Notes: generated by a model not told the origin, from the sequence alone. DNA of 64,000 bases from Alistipes shahii WAL 8301 (GCF_025145845.1 NZ_CP102253.1:1302001-1366000), one strand, 5' to 3'; counted from the first letter of the stretch, positions 1 through 8,643 are shown. Made by a program: numbers and translations.

Positions 1-303
1 GCCCAAAGCGTCAATCATTACCTTGAAACAACGGTAGGTTTCCAATACTATTTTCTTGGTGTCCTCGATATGTTTCTGCTGACCTTGCATCCTGTTCCTT
101 ATCTCGTCAAGCTGGCTTCGGATAGCCTGCAAATCCTTTTCGGGAACAGCCGGGTTACTATGCAGTTCCGACAATGCCTGTTCGATTGCGTTCAGTCTTT
201 CGAGAGTTTCCTCCCGACTGGCTGGCGTCACCTGTGTTTCCTGCTTCTCTTTCAGTTCTGTAACCATTGAGAGAAGCCCCTCTAAAATCAAATTTTCCTC
301 CAT
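1..303 (-). CDS. Mobilisation-module protein, 3' part outside window
   Basis: Reverse-strand frame open from an ATG at 303 to the window edge, so the C-terminus is missing. About 100 residues are visible. They are rich in Glu, Gln and Leu with a heptad-like pattern (repeated LxxLxxEL and IRSQLDEIRNRM-type segments), which suggests a coiled coil. The start lies 4 bases after the relaxase stop codon, so it is almost certainly translated in the same operon. A small coiled-coil protein directly after the relaxase is common in Bacteroides mobilisable elements, but I do not recognise a named family. Function unknown; a relaxosome accessory role is inferred from position only. Confidence 0.6.
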   Translation of the reverse strand, partial: MEENLILEGLLSMVTELKEKQETQVTPASREETLERLNAIEQALSELHSNPAVPEKDLQAIRSQLDEIRNRMQGQQKHIEDTKKIVLETYRCFKVMIDALG

Positions 304-307
304 GTAT

Positions 308-1231
308 TTACAGTTTAAGTTGTTTTTTCTTTTTCTTCTTCTTTCTCAAAAAGGAATCATCGGGTATTTCATCAGCCGGGGCTGACAAACCGGAAAACAG
401 ACCGTCTAAACCTACAATAAAAGAATTATTCGCTTTGTCGGGTGCTGATACTGATTTCTGAATAGGTGCAGTAACCGTCTGCTTATTGCTTCCGACTATC
501 GCCTGCCCTACATCCCCAAAACATTTATCCAGTTTGGAGAAACTGAAATTACGGTCTATTTCCGAACCCTTGAACGTGTATTCGCCTTTGGAAAAGGAAA
601 CGCCCTGTATCTCGCCCGTCTGCCCCTTATACTTGAACAGGATAGTAATACCCTTTTCCACTAACCGTTCCTGTAACTGCTGCCAGTTCTTGGACTTTCC
701 GATTTCATTCTTTACAGCGTTGTAAATCTCGTATTTCGATTTGTCCGGCTCTTTCAAGCGGTGCTGCTTTACTTGTTCTTTTCCACCAGCGAAATAAAGC
801 CCGTGTTTGGCTTTCAGCTTCTTGCATACTTGTTCGTTACGGTACATATCGTTCCTGTCCGAAATAGTCTTGCCGCTGTTGTCTATACGGTTGAACACGA
901 TATGCACGTGCGGATGCTCCCGATCTTGATGGCGCACGATGATATACTGCGTATCGGTAATTTTCATTTCACGCATATATTCCTGCGCAAGCTGTATCAT
1001 CTTCTCGTCTGTCAATTTGGGTGCATCCACTGCCGAATAGCTTAACGCAATATGTCCGACTGGCTTTTTCAAGTCGGGATTCATCCCGGTCTGCATACAG
1101 AAGCTGCGGATTATATCTCCCTGACTTTCTGTCAGTACCCCGTCCGCATGGAGCAAAGCCGCCTGTTCCTTGCCCAACACATAGTTTACGCAGCCCTTAA
1201 ACCCGCTTCCCTTTTTTATTTTTCCAATCAT
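308..1231 (-). CDS. Relaxase / mobilisation nuclease (MobA/VirD2-like)
   Basis: A 307-residue relaxase expected to nick the element's oriT and lead the strand into the recipient. The N-terminus has the usual GSGFKGCVNYVLGKE stretch with a candidate catalytic Tyr near residue 17. Around residues 100-115 is the metal-binding histidine motif, visible as HQDREHPHVHIVFNRID, which is diagnostic of this family. The last 10 residues are almost all Lys, encoded by an A-rich run. Its start lies inside the 3' end of the MobC-like gene (35-base overlap), which indicates translational coupling. The two genes together form the relaxosome core; no type IV secretion genes are visible nearby, so transfer would need a helper element. 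Confidence 0.93.
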   Translation of the reverse strand: MIGKIKKGSGFKGCVNYVLGKEQAALLHADGVLTESQGDIIRSFCMQTGMNPDLKKPVGHIALSYSAVDAPKLTDEKMIQLAQEYMREMKITDTQYIIVRHQDREHPHVHIVFNRIDNSGKTISDRNDMYRNEQVCKKLKAKHGLYFAGGKEQVKQHRLKEPDKSKYEIYNAVKNEIGKSKNWQQLQERLVEKGITILFKYKGQTGEIQGVSFSKGEYTFKGSEIDRNFSFSKLDKCFGDVGQAIVGSNKQTVTAPIQKSVSAPDKANNSFIVGLDGLFSGLSAPADEIPDDSFLRKKKKKKKQLKL

Positions 1232-1580
1232 CCGACAACTGGTTTATAATTTCGACAATCCTGTTTTTCAGTTTCACCAGTTCCACAGCCACCAGTGCGA
1301 AACCTCCGGCATTTGCCCGGTGTGCCAGTTGGTTGATGTTGTTGGCTTCCCCTGCCAGCTTGCGGATGGTGTCCGCATCCTGCCTATTCAGCCGGGGTAT
1401 GACCTCTGCCGAAACAACTGCCTGCCGGACATACTCACTGACACGCAACCCGGCTTCTCCGGCTCTCTTTCTGATGGCGTAATACTGCAACTCGGTCAGT
1501 TTCGTACTGACAACCCGTTGCTGCTTCTCTATCCGTTTCTTTGCCGGACGTCCCCCCGGCTTATCCTTTATATTCGTCAT
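1197..1580 (-). CDS. MobC-like relaxosome accessory protein
   Basis: A 127-residue basic protein. It begins with a Lys/Arg-rich tail (GGRPAKKRIEKQQRVVSTKL) followed by a ribbon-helix-helix-like segment (LTELQYYAIRKRAGEAGLRVSEYVRQAV). The C-terminal half contains the LAGEANNINQLAHRANAGGF stretch that is typical of bacterial MobC proteins. Such proteins bind oriT and help the relaxase open the strands. It overlaps the relaxase start by 35 bases and lies just downstream, in transcription order, of the hairpin at 1650-1687, the best oriT candidate in the window. Confidence 0.88.
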   Translation of the reverse strand: MTNIKDKPGGRPAKKRIEKQQRVVSTKLTELQYYAIRKRAGEAGLRVSEYVRQAVVSAEVIPRLNRQDADTIRKLAGEANNINQLAHRANAGGFALVAVELVKLKNRIVEIINQLSDDWKNKKGKRV

Positions 1581-1649
1581 AGGTTTTTACGTTTAAATGG
1601 TGTCTTAAAAATTGCGACCAACGGGAGAAATTTTCTTTGCGGTGAGCAA

Positions 1650-1687
1650 AGCAAGGTAGTTTCGGTTTACCGAAACATAACCTTGCT
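1650..1687. repeat. Two-tier inverted repeat, candidate oriT
   Basis: An inner perfect palindrome (GTTTCGGT, loop TT, ACCGAAAC at 1659-1676) is enclosed by a second perfect pair (AGCAAGGT at 1650-1657 and ACCTTGCT at 1680-1687). It lies in the 145-base gap between the primase and the MobC-like gene, exactly where mobilisable elements keep oriT. The nick site cannot be assigned from sequence alone. It could also act as a terminator for the primase side, but there is no T-run next to it. Confidence 0.5.
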
Positions 1688-1725
1688 CTCCAAATAAACC
1701 GCCAGCCGTTGGTAGTCCTGCCGGA

Positions 1726-2691
1726 CTAAATGCCCCTGCCTCTCTTTTGTCTTGGGGCGGCACGTTGTCCGGTTTCCTGCTTCGTTTCCTGCACTTGGCT
1801 GGCTGCGTTTTTCTGTTCCTGCTTCCTGCCGCACAGATAATCGTTCAAGTCCGAATATCCCCTATAATTGTGCGAGAAGTCACGCACACGGTAGGGGTAT
1901 TCCAATTCGATAGCCCGTGTCGCTTCATATCCAGCCTTGTCATTGTCAAGCATACAGTGGATGCGTTCATACGGGTACAGCACGTCAATGGCTTTCGACA
2001 CATTGGCGGTAGAGTTAAGAATGGCATAATCCTGCCTGTCAAGGTCGGGCATGGTCGGGCAGTTCTTCATCCGGAGCGTGAGGAAAGAAAGATAGTCCAT
2101 AAAACCCTCGAATACCAAACACTTCTCTCTCGGCTCTCCCTGCTGCCGTATATGGGTGATGTCTTTCGGGGCGATGCAGCCCTTAAAAAAGGAATTGCGA
2201 ACCTCGTAACCTCCTGCCATGTTCGGGAAACCGATAGCAAAGAACGGTCTGCCGTTATTGGTAAAGTGGAGTTCCTTACATTCTCTTTTTGCTAGTTCGA
2301 CATTGATACCCCGTCCCTGCAAGTAACGGAGCAATGCCGGATGGGTAAGGTCACGGACTTCCAAATGTTGGAAACTCGGTTCTGTCCTACGCTGGGGAAA
2401 AGAAAAACTGACCGGGCGGACGTGCGGTGTCTGTTCCGCTATCCGGTTTAAAAGGTATGGCAGGCTGTCGGAGCAATAGAGTTCCTTTGCCAGTGCAATG
2501 ATGTTACCGCCCTTGCCTGCACCAAAGTCATACCAAAGGTTGCGGTCAGTGTTCACCTTGAAAGACGGTTCGTGTTCCTCCCTTAACGGTGATTTGTACC
2601 ATAAGCCGTTGCCCTGCTGCTTGACAGGAGAGTAGCCTAAACTGTGCAGATAGTCTGCGATGGGTATTTGTTTCACATCTTCGATGTTCAT
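1726..2691 (-). CDS. Element-encoded DNA primase (CHC2-like/Toprim)
   Basis: A 321-residue primase of the type carried by Bacteroides mobilisable elements. The N-terminal ~70 residues resemble a CHC2 zinc-finger primase domain (IPIADYLHSLGY, then LWYDFGAGKGGNIIALA) but the zinc-binding cysteines are largely missing, as in other plasmid-type versions. The Toprim region follows at about residues 190-275, with KCLVFEGFMDYLS carrying the catalytic Glu and HCMLDNDKAGYEATR carrying the DxD. The tail is Gln/Arg-rich and probably disordered. It likely makes primers on the transferred single strand. It is separated from the RepA-like ATPase by a 163-base gap with imperfect direct repeats. Confidence 0.85.
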   Translation of the reverse strand: MNIEDVKQIPIADYLHSLGYSPVKQQGNGLWYKSPLREEHEPSFKVNTDRNLWYDFGAGKGGNIIALAKELYCSDSLPYLLNRIAEQTPHVRPVSFSFPQRRTEPSFQHLEVRDLTHPALLRYLQGRGINVELAKRECKELHFTNNGRPFFAIGFPNMAGGYEVRNSFFKGCIAPKDITHIRQQGEPREKCLVFEGFMDYLSFLTLRMKNCPTMPDLDRQDYAILNSTANVSKAIDVLYPYERIHCMLDNDKAGYEATRAIELEYPYRVRDFSHNYRGYSDLNDYLCGRKQEQKNAASQVQETKQETGQRAAPRQKRGRGI

Positions 2692-2854
2692 AACATTTTC
2701 TTTTTTGGGGATTAAAAAATAGTTGAAAAGTGCGCCAGTCCTGTTTAGTCCATTATATATATACCCGTACCATACTAAACCTGCCTGTTCCGATACAGGG
2801 AAATAGTAAGTCCGTTCCTCTTATATATACACCCGGACTAAACCAAACTGACTT
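2692..2854. other. Intergenic gap with imperfect direct repeats
   Basis: The 163 bases between the primase and the RepA-like gene hold two related A+T-rich blocks. The first (about 2745-2785) contains TTATATATATACCCGTACCA followed by TACTAAAC. The second (about 2818-2850) contains TTATATATACACCCGGAC followed by TAAACC. Direct repeats next to a replication ATPase and primase could be iterons of a replication origin, or duplicated promoter parts. No gene is seen. Confidence 0.3.
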
Positions 2855-3928
2855 TTAATAATGGAAATCGGGATTATAGCGGTAGCCCTTGCCCTCTTTC
2901 ACAATCATACGCTTGTTCACAAGGAACTTGTTAAGTGACACAAGGACATTGCGTCCACGCTCGTAGCCGATACTCGCATAACCCTGTTTCAATGCCGCTA
3001 TGACATTGGAATAGCCTTGTACCACCTGCTTGCCGAAACCGTTCTCCAACGCTTTCCGGTGTTGCTGTTCGGTCAGTTCCGTAAGCGGAAAGTTCCTGTC
3101 CTGCTTAGGTTGTTGGAATACATAACCGTCCACGATTTCGGGCAAAGCGTTGTCATTGATACGGAATGCGAATGGGTCAAATTCCCGGTCACGTATATGC
3201 ATCGCCTTTACCTCACTTATGTTGCCGTCCTGCTGGCTTTTCGTGATTTGCAGGACGGTTTCAGCCTTGTTGTTCAGTTCCGTGCCGATATGCCCCCTTG
3301 TGTTGTCATCCCCCTTGTTTAAATGTAGAACAGTATGGATATGCAGGTTATATCCGCTTGACCAGCGCATCAAGAGGTTGATTAGGTCAGTCGATTCGCT
3401 GGGACTGTTGATGTCGTACATCAAGTCACGGATTCCGTCAATGATGAGCAACCCCACATCGGGCATATTTTCAAGCATATAACCGATAATCTGTTTCCGC
3501 TTATCGGGTGTCTGCTCCCTTAGCACGATGAAAACAAAATCGTCCCTGTCCTTGTCGGTAGGCAGTCCGGCAAGCCGCAAAATACGCTCCATGACCTTGT
3601 GGCAATGGTATTTGCTCTGCTCGGTATCTACATAGAGGATTTTCCGTTTGTTCGGTGGCAGGTATGCCGAATACTTCAGTACCTCGTCATTCTTCAACGC
3701 TGCCGCAACGATAGCGGAAATGTTGAATGTCTTTTTGCTCTTGGCTTTACCCGTGGATGCGCTGAAATTACCCAGCGTGCCAATGGTAGAGCCGTTCACC
3801 CAAAGTATTTCGGGCGGTACTTCGTAAGTGTCCGTCACCTTTAGATGAATGGTTTTCCAAAGGGCTGCGAAATCCTCTTTCTGCATGGTGATGTCCTGCC
3901 CGGCTTCTATCGCTTTTCTATTTTCCAT
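2855..3928 (-). CDS. RepA-like AAA ATPase / replicative helicase
   Basis: A 357-residue RecA-fold ATPase. The Walker A region is visible around residue 55 (GNFSASTGKAKSKKT, a variant P-loop), and Walker B is at LLIIDGIRDLM (about residue 160). A central RGHIGTELNNKAETVLQI segment is characteristic of the RepA-like helicases found in Bacteroides mobilisable elements. The C-terminal ~70 residues look like a winged-helix domain (VLVSLNKFLVNKRMIVKEGKGYRY). It probably loads or drives replication of the excised element together with the primase. The HTH gene lies 5 bases upstream, so both sit in one operon. Confidence 0.85.
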   Translation of the reverse strand: MENRKAIEAGQDITMQKEDFAALWKTIHLKVTDTYEVPPEILWVNGSTIGTLGNFSASTGKAKSKKTFNISAIVAAALKNDEVLKYSAYLPPNKRKILYVDTEQSKYHCHKVMERILRLAGLPTDKDRDDFVFIVLREQTPDKRKQIIGYMLENMPDVGLLIIDGIRDLMYDINSPSESTDLINLLMRWSSGYNLHIHTVLHLNKGDDNTRGHIGTELNNKAETVLQITKSQQDGNISEVKAMHIRDREFDPFAFRINDNALPEIVDGYVFQQPKQDRNFPLTELTEQQHRKALENGFGKQVVQGYSNVIAALKQGYASIGYERGRNVLVSLNKFLVNKRMIVKEGKGYRYNPDFHY

Positions 3929-3933
3929 AGCTG

Positions 3934-4221
3934 TTATTTCTTTAGAGGACGGTTAAGGATATACTTCTGCGCTTCCTGCTCTATCTGCGCCTGCGTCTTG
4001 ACCGGGTTCTGACGTAACCATGCTTCCAACTCCGCTTTCTCAAAATAAAGCATTTTGCCCTGCGGCTTGTAATGGGGTATCAAGTTACCCGAAGTCAGCT
4101 TGTACAGGTAACTTTTAGAAAGGTTCAAGAACTTGCTCGCTTCATCGAAGCTAAGCACATTCTTTGAAAGGAACAACATCTTTTCGAGTTCGGAAACTCT
4201 TAACTCTAAATCTCTTTCCAT
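3934..4221 (-). CDS. Excisionase-like HTH DNA-binding protein
   Basis: A 95-residue protein with an HTH_17/MerR-like fold: LSFDEASKFLNLSKSYLYKLTSGNLIPHYKPQGKMLYFEKAELEAWL spans residues ~22-70 in two adjoining segments. Proteins like this are found in nearly all Bacteroides integrative elements beside replication or excision genes, where they act as recombination directionality factors or transcription regulators. It is the first gene of the replication-mobilisation operon, following a TAACTTTG promoter box at 4287-4294, which fits a regulatory role. DNA binding is well supported; the exact job is not. Confidence 0.8.
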   Translation of the reverse strand: MERDLELRVSELEKMLFLSKNVLSFDEASKFLNLSKSYLYKLTSGNLIPHYKPQGKMLYFEKAELEAWLRQNPVKTQAQIEQEAQKYILNRPLKK

Positions 4222-4286
4222 ATTGTTTAGGAATTTAGGTGAAACAATATGAAGGTGCGCACCCTCGTTTTTTTTGTTAACGGGGG

Positions 4287-4294
4287 CAAAGTTA
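4287..4294 (-). promoter_or_regulatory. -7 box of the replication-mobilisation operon
   Basis: On the reverse strand the sequence reads TAACTTTG, an exact match to the Bacteroidetes -7 consensus TAnnTTTG. It lies about 66 bases before the ATG of the HTH gene at 4221. Confidence 0.55.
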
Positions 4295-4346
4295 AGAGCC
4301 TGAAAATGAACTCTAATTGACCTTTGTTTGAGCGTTCAATCTATGC

Positions 4347-5255
4347 TCAACCTTTTTTCAGTTGTTTGATGTATTTGTCTATGATTTCATATCCTTTCGG
4401 ATAGATATTTTTCGCTTGGTCTGTCGCACTCGACAGGTCAGTACGTGTAAGCGGTTCACCTTTTATCTTCTTCAATATCAGCTTATTGTTTGCTATGACA
4501 GACTGCCATTCATAAACGATGTAATTATAACAGCTAAGTTGCATCATAAGATAGGCTAACAGACGGGTATTATTAACTTTCAATACCCCATTCAGTTTGC
4601 AGTTGAAAAAATCGGTAAGTATTTTGGCACTGACGGTAGTAGTAAACATATTCGCTTCATTCACACAGTCGGTCAGAAGTTTGATTTCATTGGCTTTCAA
4701 CGTGGACTTGAAAGGATTGCTTTTGCCCACAATCTTGGTTGGATTAGTATCTGCACTTTCCTCTTTCTCTTTTGGCAAAGCTTGCTCTTGGATGGCAACC
4801 GCATCTGTATGGTAATTGCTTTCCTGTTCTTGCAGATAGCGCAAATACTTGGAAAGCACGACAAGATTAACGATAATGGACAAATAGGGAAGCCGCCCAT
4901 CATAACAGGACGGTTCATGCAAATATGCATCCATATCAAAATCAGAGCAGCGGAAACCGATATACTTTTTTCTTTCATCAGAATTCAAGTCCTCAAAATA
5001 ACCGCTTTCCCACAAAAAATCAGGAATATCCATATCCAATACAATGTTACGCACGACACGGTATTTTTGTTGGATGGCTACAATATTTTCAGTCACACGG
5101 AAAATTTCTTGTCGCAAATAATCCTTTAGCTGGGCTTGCGTCAAATATTCACGTTTTAAAAATAGTGCATCTACTTTAGTTTTATAGTCATGAGCTATAC
5201 AACTATCTAATATCTTCTGTATTCCTCTGAAATTGGTTTCTATATGATTTTCCAT
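4347..5255 (-). CDS. Conserved element protein, unknown function
   Basis: A 302-residue soluble protein with no signal peptide and no membrane segment. The N-terminal half is charged and probably helical. A Glu/Lys-rich linker sits near residues 150-175 (EQALPKEKEESADTNPTK). The C-terminal half is a second helical domain (LLTDCVNEANMFTTTVSAKI to the end). I do not recognise a family. Proteins of this size often precede the HTH-RepA-primase set in Bacteroides mobilisable elements, and it has its own promoter box at 5284-5291. The position next to the element end is compatible with a role in excision or copy control, but this is inference. Confidence 0.7.
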   Translation of the reverse strand: MENHIETNFRGIQKILDSCIAHDYKTKVDALFLKREYLTQAQLKDYLRQEIFRVTENIVAIQQKYRVVRNIVLDMDIPDFLWESGYFEDLNSDERKKYIGFRCSDFDMDAYLHEPSCYDGRLPYLSIIVNLVVLSKYLRYLQEQESNYHTDAVAIQEQALPKEKEESADTNPTKIVGKSNPFKSTLKANEIKLLTDCVNEANMFTTTVSAKILTDFFNCKLNGVLKVNNTRLLAYLMMQLSCYNYIVYEWQSVIANNKLILKKIKGEPLTRTDLSSATDQAKNIYPKGYEIIDKYIKQLKKG

Positions 5256-5283
5256 AATCGTGTGCCTTTAAACGTTCTTACTA

Positions 5284-5291
5284 CAAATATA
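5284..5291 (-). promoter_or_regulatory. -7 box for the 302-residue element protein
   Basis: Reverse-strand TATATTTG matches TAnnTTTG and lies 29 bases before the ATG at 5255. Confidence 0.5.
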
Positions 5292-5393
5292 AGGTAAGAA
5301 TCTCACTTTTCCCGAAAACATCGGCAATAATAAGGAAGAAAAGATAGGATAAGCGTTAAGAAATTATAAAGATATGGGGAAGAAAACTATTAA

Positions 5394-5440
5394 AGTACAC
5401 CTTTTCTTTGTATTCGTCATTCAGTACACATTTAGTACAC
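5394..5440. repeat. Three direct AGTACAC repeats near element end
   Basis: AGTACAC occurs at 5394-5400, 5423-5429 and 5434-5440, all in the same orientation, within 50 bases of the break in the lipoprotein gene. Short direct repeats at the tip of an integrative element are what one expects of integrase arm-binding sites. No experiment-level evidence is available here. Confidence 0.4.
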
Positions 5441-5454
5441 CCTATAAAAACAGA

Positions 5455-5486
5455 AAACCCTGATAATCAGGTGATTATCAGGGTTT
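5455..5486. repeat. Perfect 15-bp palindrome at element boundary
   Basis: Left arm AAACCCTGATAATCA (5455-5469), loop GG, right arm 5472-5486 as its exact complement. The reading frame of the XusB-like gene runs into this palindrome and stops inside it (TGA at 5480-5478), so it marks the junction between element and host gene. It may serve as a terminator and/or as part of the attachment site. Confidence 0.6.
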
Positions 5487-6086
5487 ATCCGTACCCAGAC
5501 CCGGTACGGAGGTGTGGGGCGAATTGAGCTGGTTGAGGGCTACATACATCTTTCCGTCTCGAATGACATTGCATCCGGGATCGGGATTATTGTCCTGAAC
5601 GGCATAAGGCGAGAGGTCGATTTCATCCTCCTTTTGCAACGTAGCGGTATTGATTAGTGCAATCTTGCCCCTTCCGTGCAAAGCAACGTATGCCCGCTGT
5701 TCGTCGATGAAGTTGATTTCTCCGGGTTGCGCCATCTGTTCAAAAGTCATCGTACCTGCTTTCTGCAGCTCGCCGTGCACTCCTCTTGTAAACTTGTGTA
5801 CCTTATCTCCGAATTTCCCTTCGGGCACAAGTACCGTGTTTCCTTTTGCGAATAGATAACACCCAAAGCCGAATTCGAATGCTTTCTTGTTGTCTGTTGC
5901 TTGAGGAGTCAAATCGCCGAACGTGCCGACATAAGCACTTTTGTCCACATAATGTACAAAGGCAAAATGCTGTAGCACATCGTTGGGCGTAGGTTTTGGG
6001 TCGTCGTTCTTGTCGCAAGATGTCAGCCCTATGGAGCCGACCAGCATAGCAGAAAAAGCTATGTTCTTCAATGTTGTTGTTCTCAT
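5478..6086 (-). pseudogene. Truncated DUF4374/XusB-like surface lipoprotein
   Basis: 202 residues remain, with a lipoprotein signal (LVGSIGLTSCDK, Cys at about residue 24) and the start of a beta-propeller-like domain (AFEFGFGCYLFAKGN, PGEINFIDEQRAYVALHGRG, PDPGCNVIRDGKMYVALNQL). These match the DUF4374 family, which includes XusB, the lipoprotein that helps Bacteroides capture enterobactin. Family members are roughly twice this length. The frame breaks after SVPGLGT and runs into the palindrome at 5455-5486, so the C-terminal half is lost. It follows the TonB receptor gene by 18 bases, as xusB follows xusA. The expected third gene, xusC, is not in the window. Confidence 0.75.
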
Positions 6087-6104
6087 TCTTATTTATGTTT
6101 AGAA

Positions 6105-8480
6105 TTATAAAATACCTTTCGAGAAGACGTATCTGAATTTAAGGTGAAACGTCCGTCCCGCCAACGGCTGACGGAACTGATCCCACACTTCTTTGTTCAT
6201 CAGGTTGTGGCATTCCAAGGCGATGGAATATTTGTTTTTATAAGTCAGTAACAGACCTATATCATAGACGAAACTGCGAGGAATGCGCCGTTTCTGCAAT
6301 TCGGTAAGTTCCCAAAAGTAGAAGAACTCTTCCGTGAACTTCCCGTCCCAGAATGCCTTGACATACCAGTTCTTGAACAATCGGTCGCTGTGATATTCCG
6401 CTCCGAAGTTGGCAAATAGGTAGGGAATATTCGGCAATCGCAAGCCTTTTGTCGGATTGAGGGCTTGAGTGCCCGGCAAATAGTCCAAGACATCGCGCAC
6501 ATCCTGATAAGTCAGATTTCCGTAGGCATAGAGCGTCGGCGTTATATCCAGTTTCAACTCGGTCTCTATACCCTTGATATGCACCTTTTCCGCATTCACA
6601 TATCCGGCTGCCATATGTTGTTTCATCAGTTTTATCATATCGCTCACCTGCATATAAAAGCCATTTACTTCAAATTGCAATCGCGACAGTCCGAGTACGC
6701 CGTTTTTATCTATCAAGAAGCCCAGATTGAAGTTGTGGCTTTTCTCCGGTTTCAGTCCGGCAGCAGGAAAGGTGATGATACCGTCGCCGAACAACTCTTG
6801 CGAATTGGGGAGGCGTATTGCCCGTTGGTAAGATGCCTTCAGATGAAAGCCTCTGAACGGTTCGTACTTCATTGCCTCTATCCAGCCGATCTGCGATGTC
6901 GTATTGCTCTTTTTTTTCGGAGCCTCAATCATCTCGTATGACGTCAAATCCTCTATCTCGGAGTGGAGATGGAAATACTTTGCAGAGAACATATTCGTCA
7001 GTTTCCTGCCGAAGAGTTTCGTCTCCCAAGTCAGTCCCGAAGCGACACTGGTCTTTTTGCTTGGAAATCCTCCGATGACAAAACCAGCATGCTGACTCGC
7101 AATGTCATCGCTCGGTTGTCTTCGGGCATAGTTGATAAGCGTGTTCAGGTTCAGACTATGATTGGTGGACAATCTGTAATCAAGGTTGAGGCGTTCGTTG
7201 ATTTCCAAACCTTTGTCGTTCGAGTTGTGAGGGACATCTCCCGTTTCTCCCTGTCCGTTCGGACTCGGATATATGTTTCCCTCGAAATCGTGATTCACCC
7301 GTGCCGTATCCACAAAATTGTTCGTTGTATGTGATAGGGAGAAATGCGACTCGAAGTTAAGGCGGTTGTTCAGTACCCCGCTTTTCATCAGCTTGTTTTC
7401 GAGCATAAACATTCCTGATTTGTTTTCGGCGTGCTGGATATTCTTCAATACTCCTTGTATCTCATTGAAACGGTTGTAATACCCGAACTCAGTACTAATC
7501 TCATCGAACCAAAGTTTTGTGAAAGCGACTTTTCCTTTCAGCATATACGAACGAAAACGGTCGTGGTCTCGCTTTACCAATAGGTTCTCTCTTTCAGGAA
7601 CTCTAAATGAGTAATCATTCTTTGCCGATGTATAATAACCTCCCGCACCGAGCAGAATACCGCTCTTCGGAAAGTTCTTGCGCGAGAAGACACTTCCCTT
7701 GTGTGTCCGGTAAGAACCCAGTTCGTACGAAGCATCCAAATAGTCCGTACTGAACTCCTTCGTGACGATATTGACGGCACCACCCAAGCCATCGCAACCG
7801 AAACGTGCAGGGATAATGCTTTTATAGACCTCTATCCGTTCGATAATATCTATCGGAATCTCATCAAGCGAAAAGGCTCCATCCGACGTATTCATCGGAA
7901 TACCATCCCAAAGAATCTGAATGCGGTTTCCTTCCAATCCGTGAACGATAATCCTCGAACTGCTTCCCAATCCACCTGTCTGCCCGACCTTCAAACCAAT
8001 GGTCTTGTTCAAGATGGTTTCTAAAGAAACGGAACGACCTTGCAATTCCTTTGCATTTATCACTGAAACCGCTTCGGGCGACTCTCTGATAACCTGTGCT
8101 TTTGTTTTTCCAAAGACGACCACATTTGCCAATTCTGTCGATTCCGGACGTAACTTCAGGGTATGACACTTTTCATTTGCCGTAATTGTGTCGGTAATTG
8201 TCTGATAACCTACATAACTCACTCTTAGTACAAGTTTTTGATGGGCATGGATATTTAGTCTCGCCACTCCTTTTCTGTTGGTGGTTGTACCGTTCTTGTA
8301 CGAAGGATCGTTCAGACCTTTCCATTGCACAGTGGCAAATTCTATACTGTTTCCATTCTCTGCATCAATAACTTTTATTTCGATGGAATGCTGTTGTGCG
8401 AACATCGGATAAGCCCACAGCAATAGGATGCTGACGATGAGCACTCTTTTGTATAAATGAACTATTGAGTCGATTGACAT
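6105..8480 (-). CDS. TonB-dependent receptor, XusA-like siderophore type
   Basis: A 791-residue outer-membrane receptor. A signal peptide (LLLWAYPMFAQ) is followed by a carboxypeptidase-regulatory-like domain at ~30-110 (IEIKVIDAENGNSIEFATVQW). A plug domain follows at ~115-240 (SSSRIIVHGLEGNRIQILWDG, GGAVNIVTKEF). The rest is a beta barrel ending in an outer-membrane insertion signal (FHLKFRYVF). It lacks an STN domain, so it is not expected to signal to a sigma factor. With the DUF4374 lipoprotein downstream and paired ABC half-transporters upstream, it most likely takes up an iron-siderophore. The ligand cannot be read from sequence. It is transcribed divergently from the ABC genes. Confidence 0.88.
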   Translation of the reverse strand: MSIDSIVHLYKRVLIVSILLLWAYPMFAQQHSIEIKVIDAENGNSIEFATVQWKGLNDPSYKNGTTTNRKGVARLNIHAHQKLVLRVSYVGYQTITDTITANEKCHTLKLRPESTELANVVVFGKTKAQVIRESPEAVSVINAKELQGRSVSLETILNKTIGLKVGQTGGLGSSSRIIVHGLEGNRIQILWDGIPMNTSDGAFSLDEIPIDIIERIEVYKSIIPARFGCDGLGGAVNIVTKEFSTDYLDASYELGSYRTHKGSVFSRKNFPKSGILLGAGGYYTSAKNDYSFRVPERENLLVKRDHDRFRSYMLKGKVAFTKLWFDEISTEFGYYNRFNEIQGVLKNIQHAENKSGMFMLENKLMKSGVLNNRLNFESHFSLSHTTNNFVDTARVNHDFEGNIYPSPNGQGETGDVPHNSNDKGLEINERLNLDYRLSTNHSLNLNTLINYARRQPSDDIASQHAGFVIGGFPSKKTSVASGLTWETKLFGRKLTNMFSAKYFHLHSEIEDLTSYEMIEAPKKKSNTTSQIGWIEAMKYEPFRGFHLKASYQRAIRLPNSQELFGDGIITFPAAGLKPEKSHNFNLGFLIDKNGVLGLSRLQFEVNGFYMQVSDMIKLMKQHMAAGYVNAEKVHIKGIETELKLDITPTLYAYGNLTYQDVRDVLDYLPGTQALNPTKGLRLPNIPYLFANFGAEYHSDRLFKNWYVKAFWDGKFTEEFFYFWELTELQKRRIPRSFVYDIGLLLTYKNKYSIALECHNLMNKEVWDQFRQPLAGRTFHLKFRYVFSKGIL

Positions 8481-8506
8481 ATCTTATCTGTTTATGAAAA
8501 CCCGTG

Positions 8507-8514
8507 CAAAATTA
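8507..8514 (-). promoter_or_regulatory. -7 box of the TonB receptor gene
   Basis: Reverse-strand TAATTTTG fits TAnnTTTG; it lies 27 bases before the ATG at 8480. Confidence 0.5.
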
Positions 8515-8643
8515 CCCACCTATAAAACAGATAAATAACCCTACTATTCACACTTATACCCCTATTGAGTTTTATATGTGTCAAGTTATCGTTTTCGGGC
8601 AGTGTAATGCTCATTCGGGTTATTTTACCCCTGTGCGTCTCCG

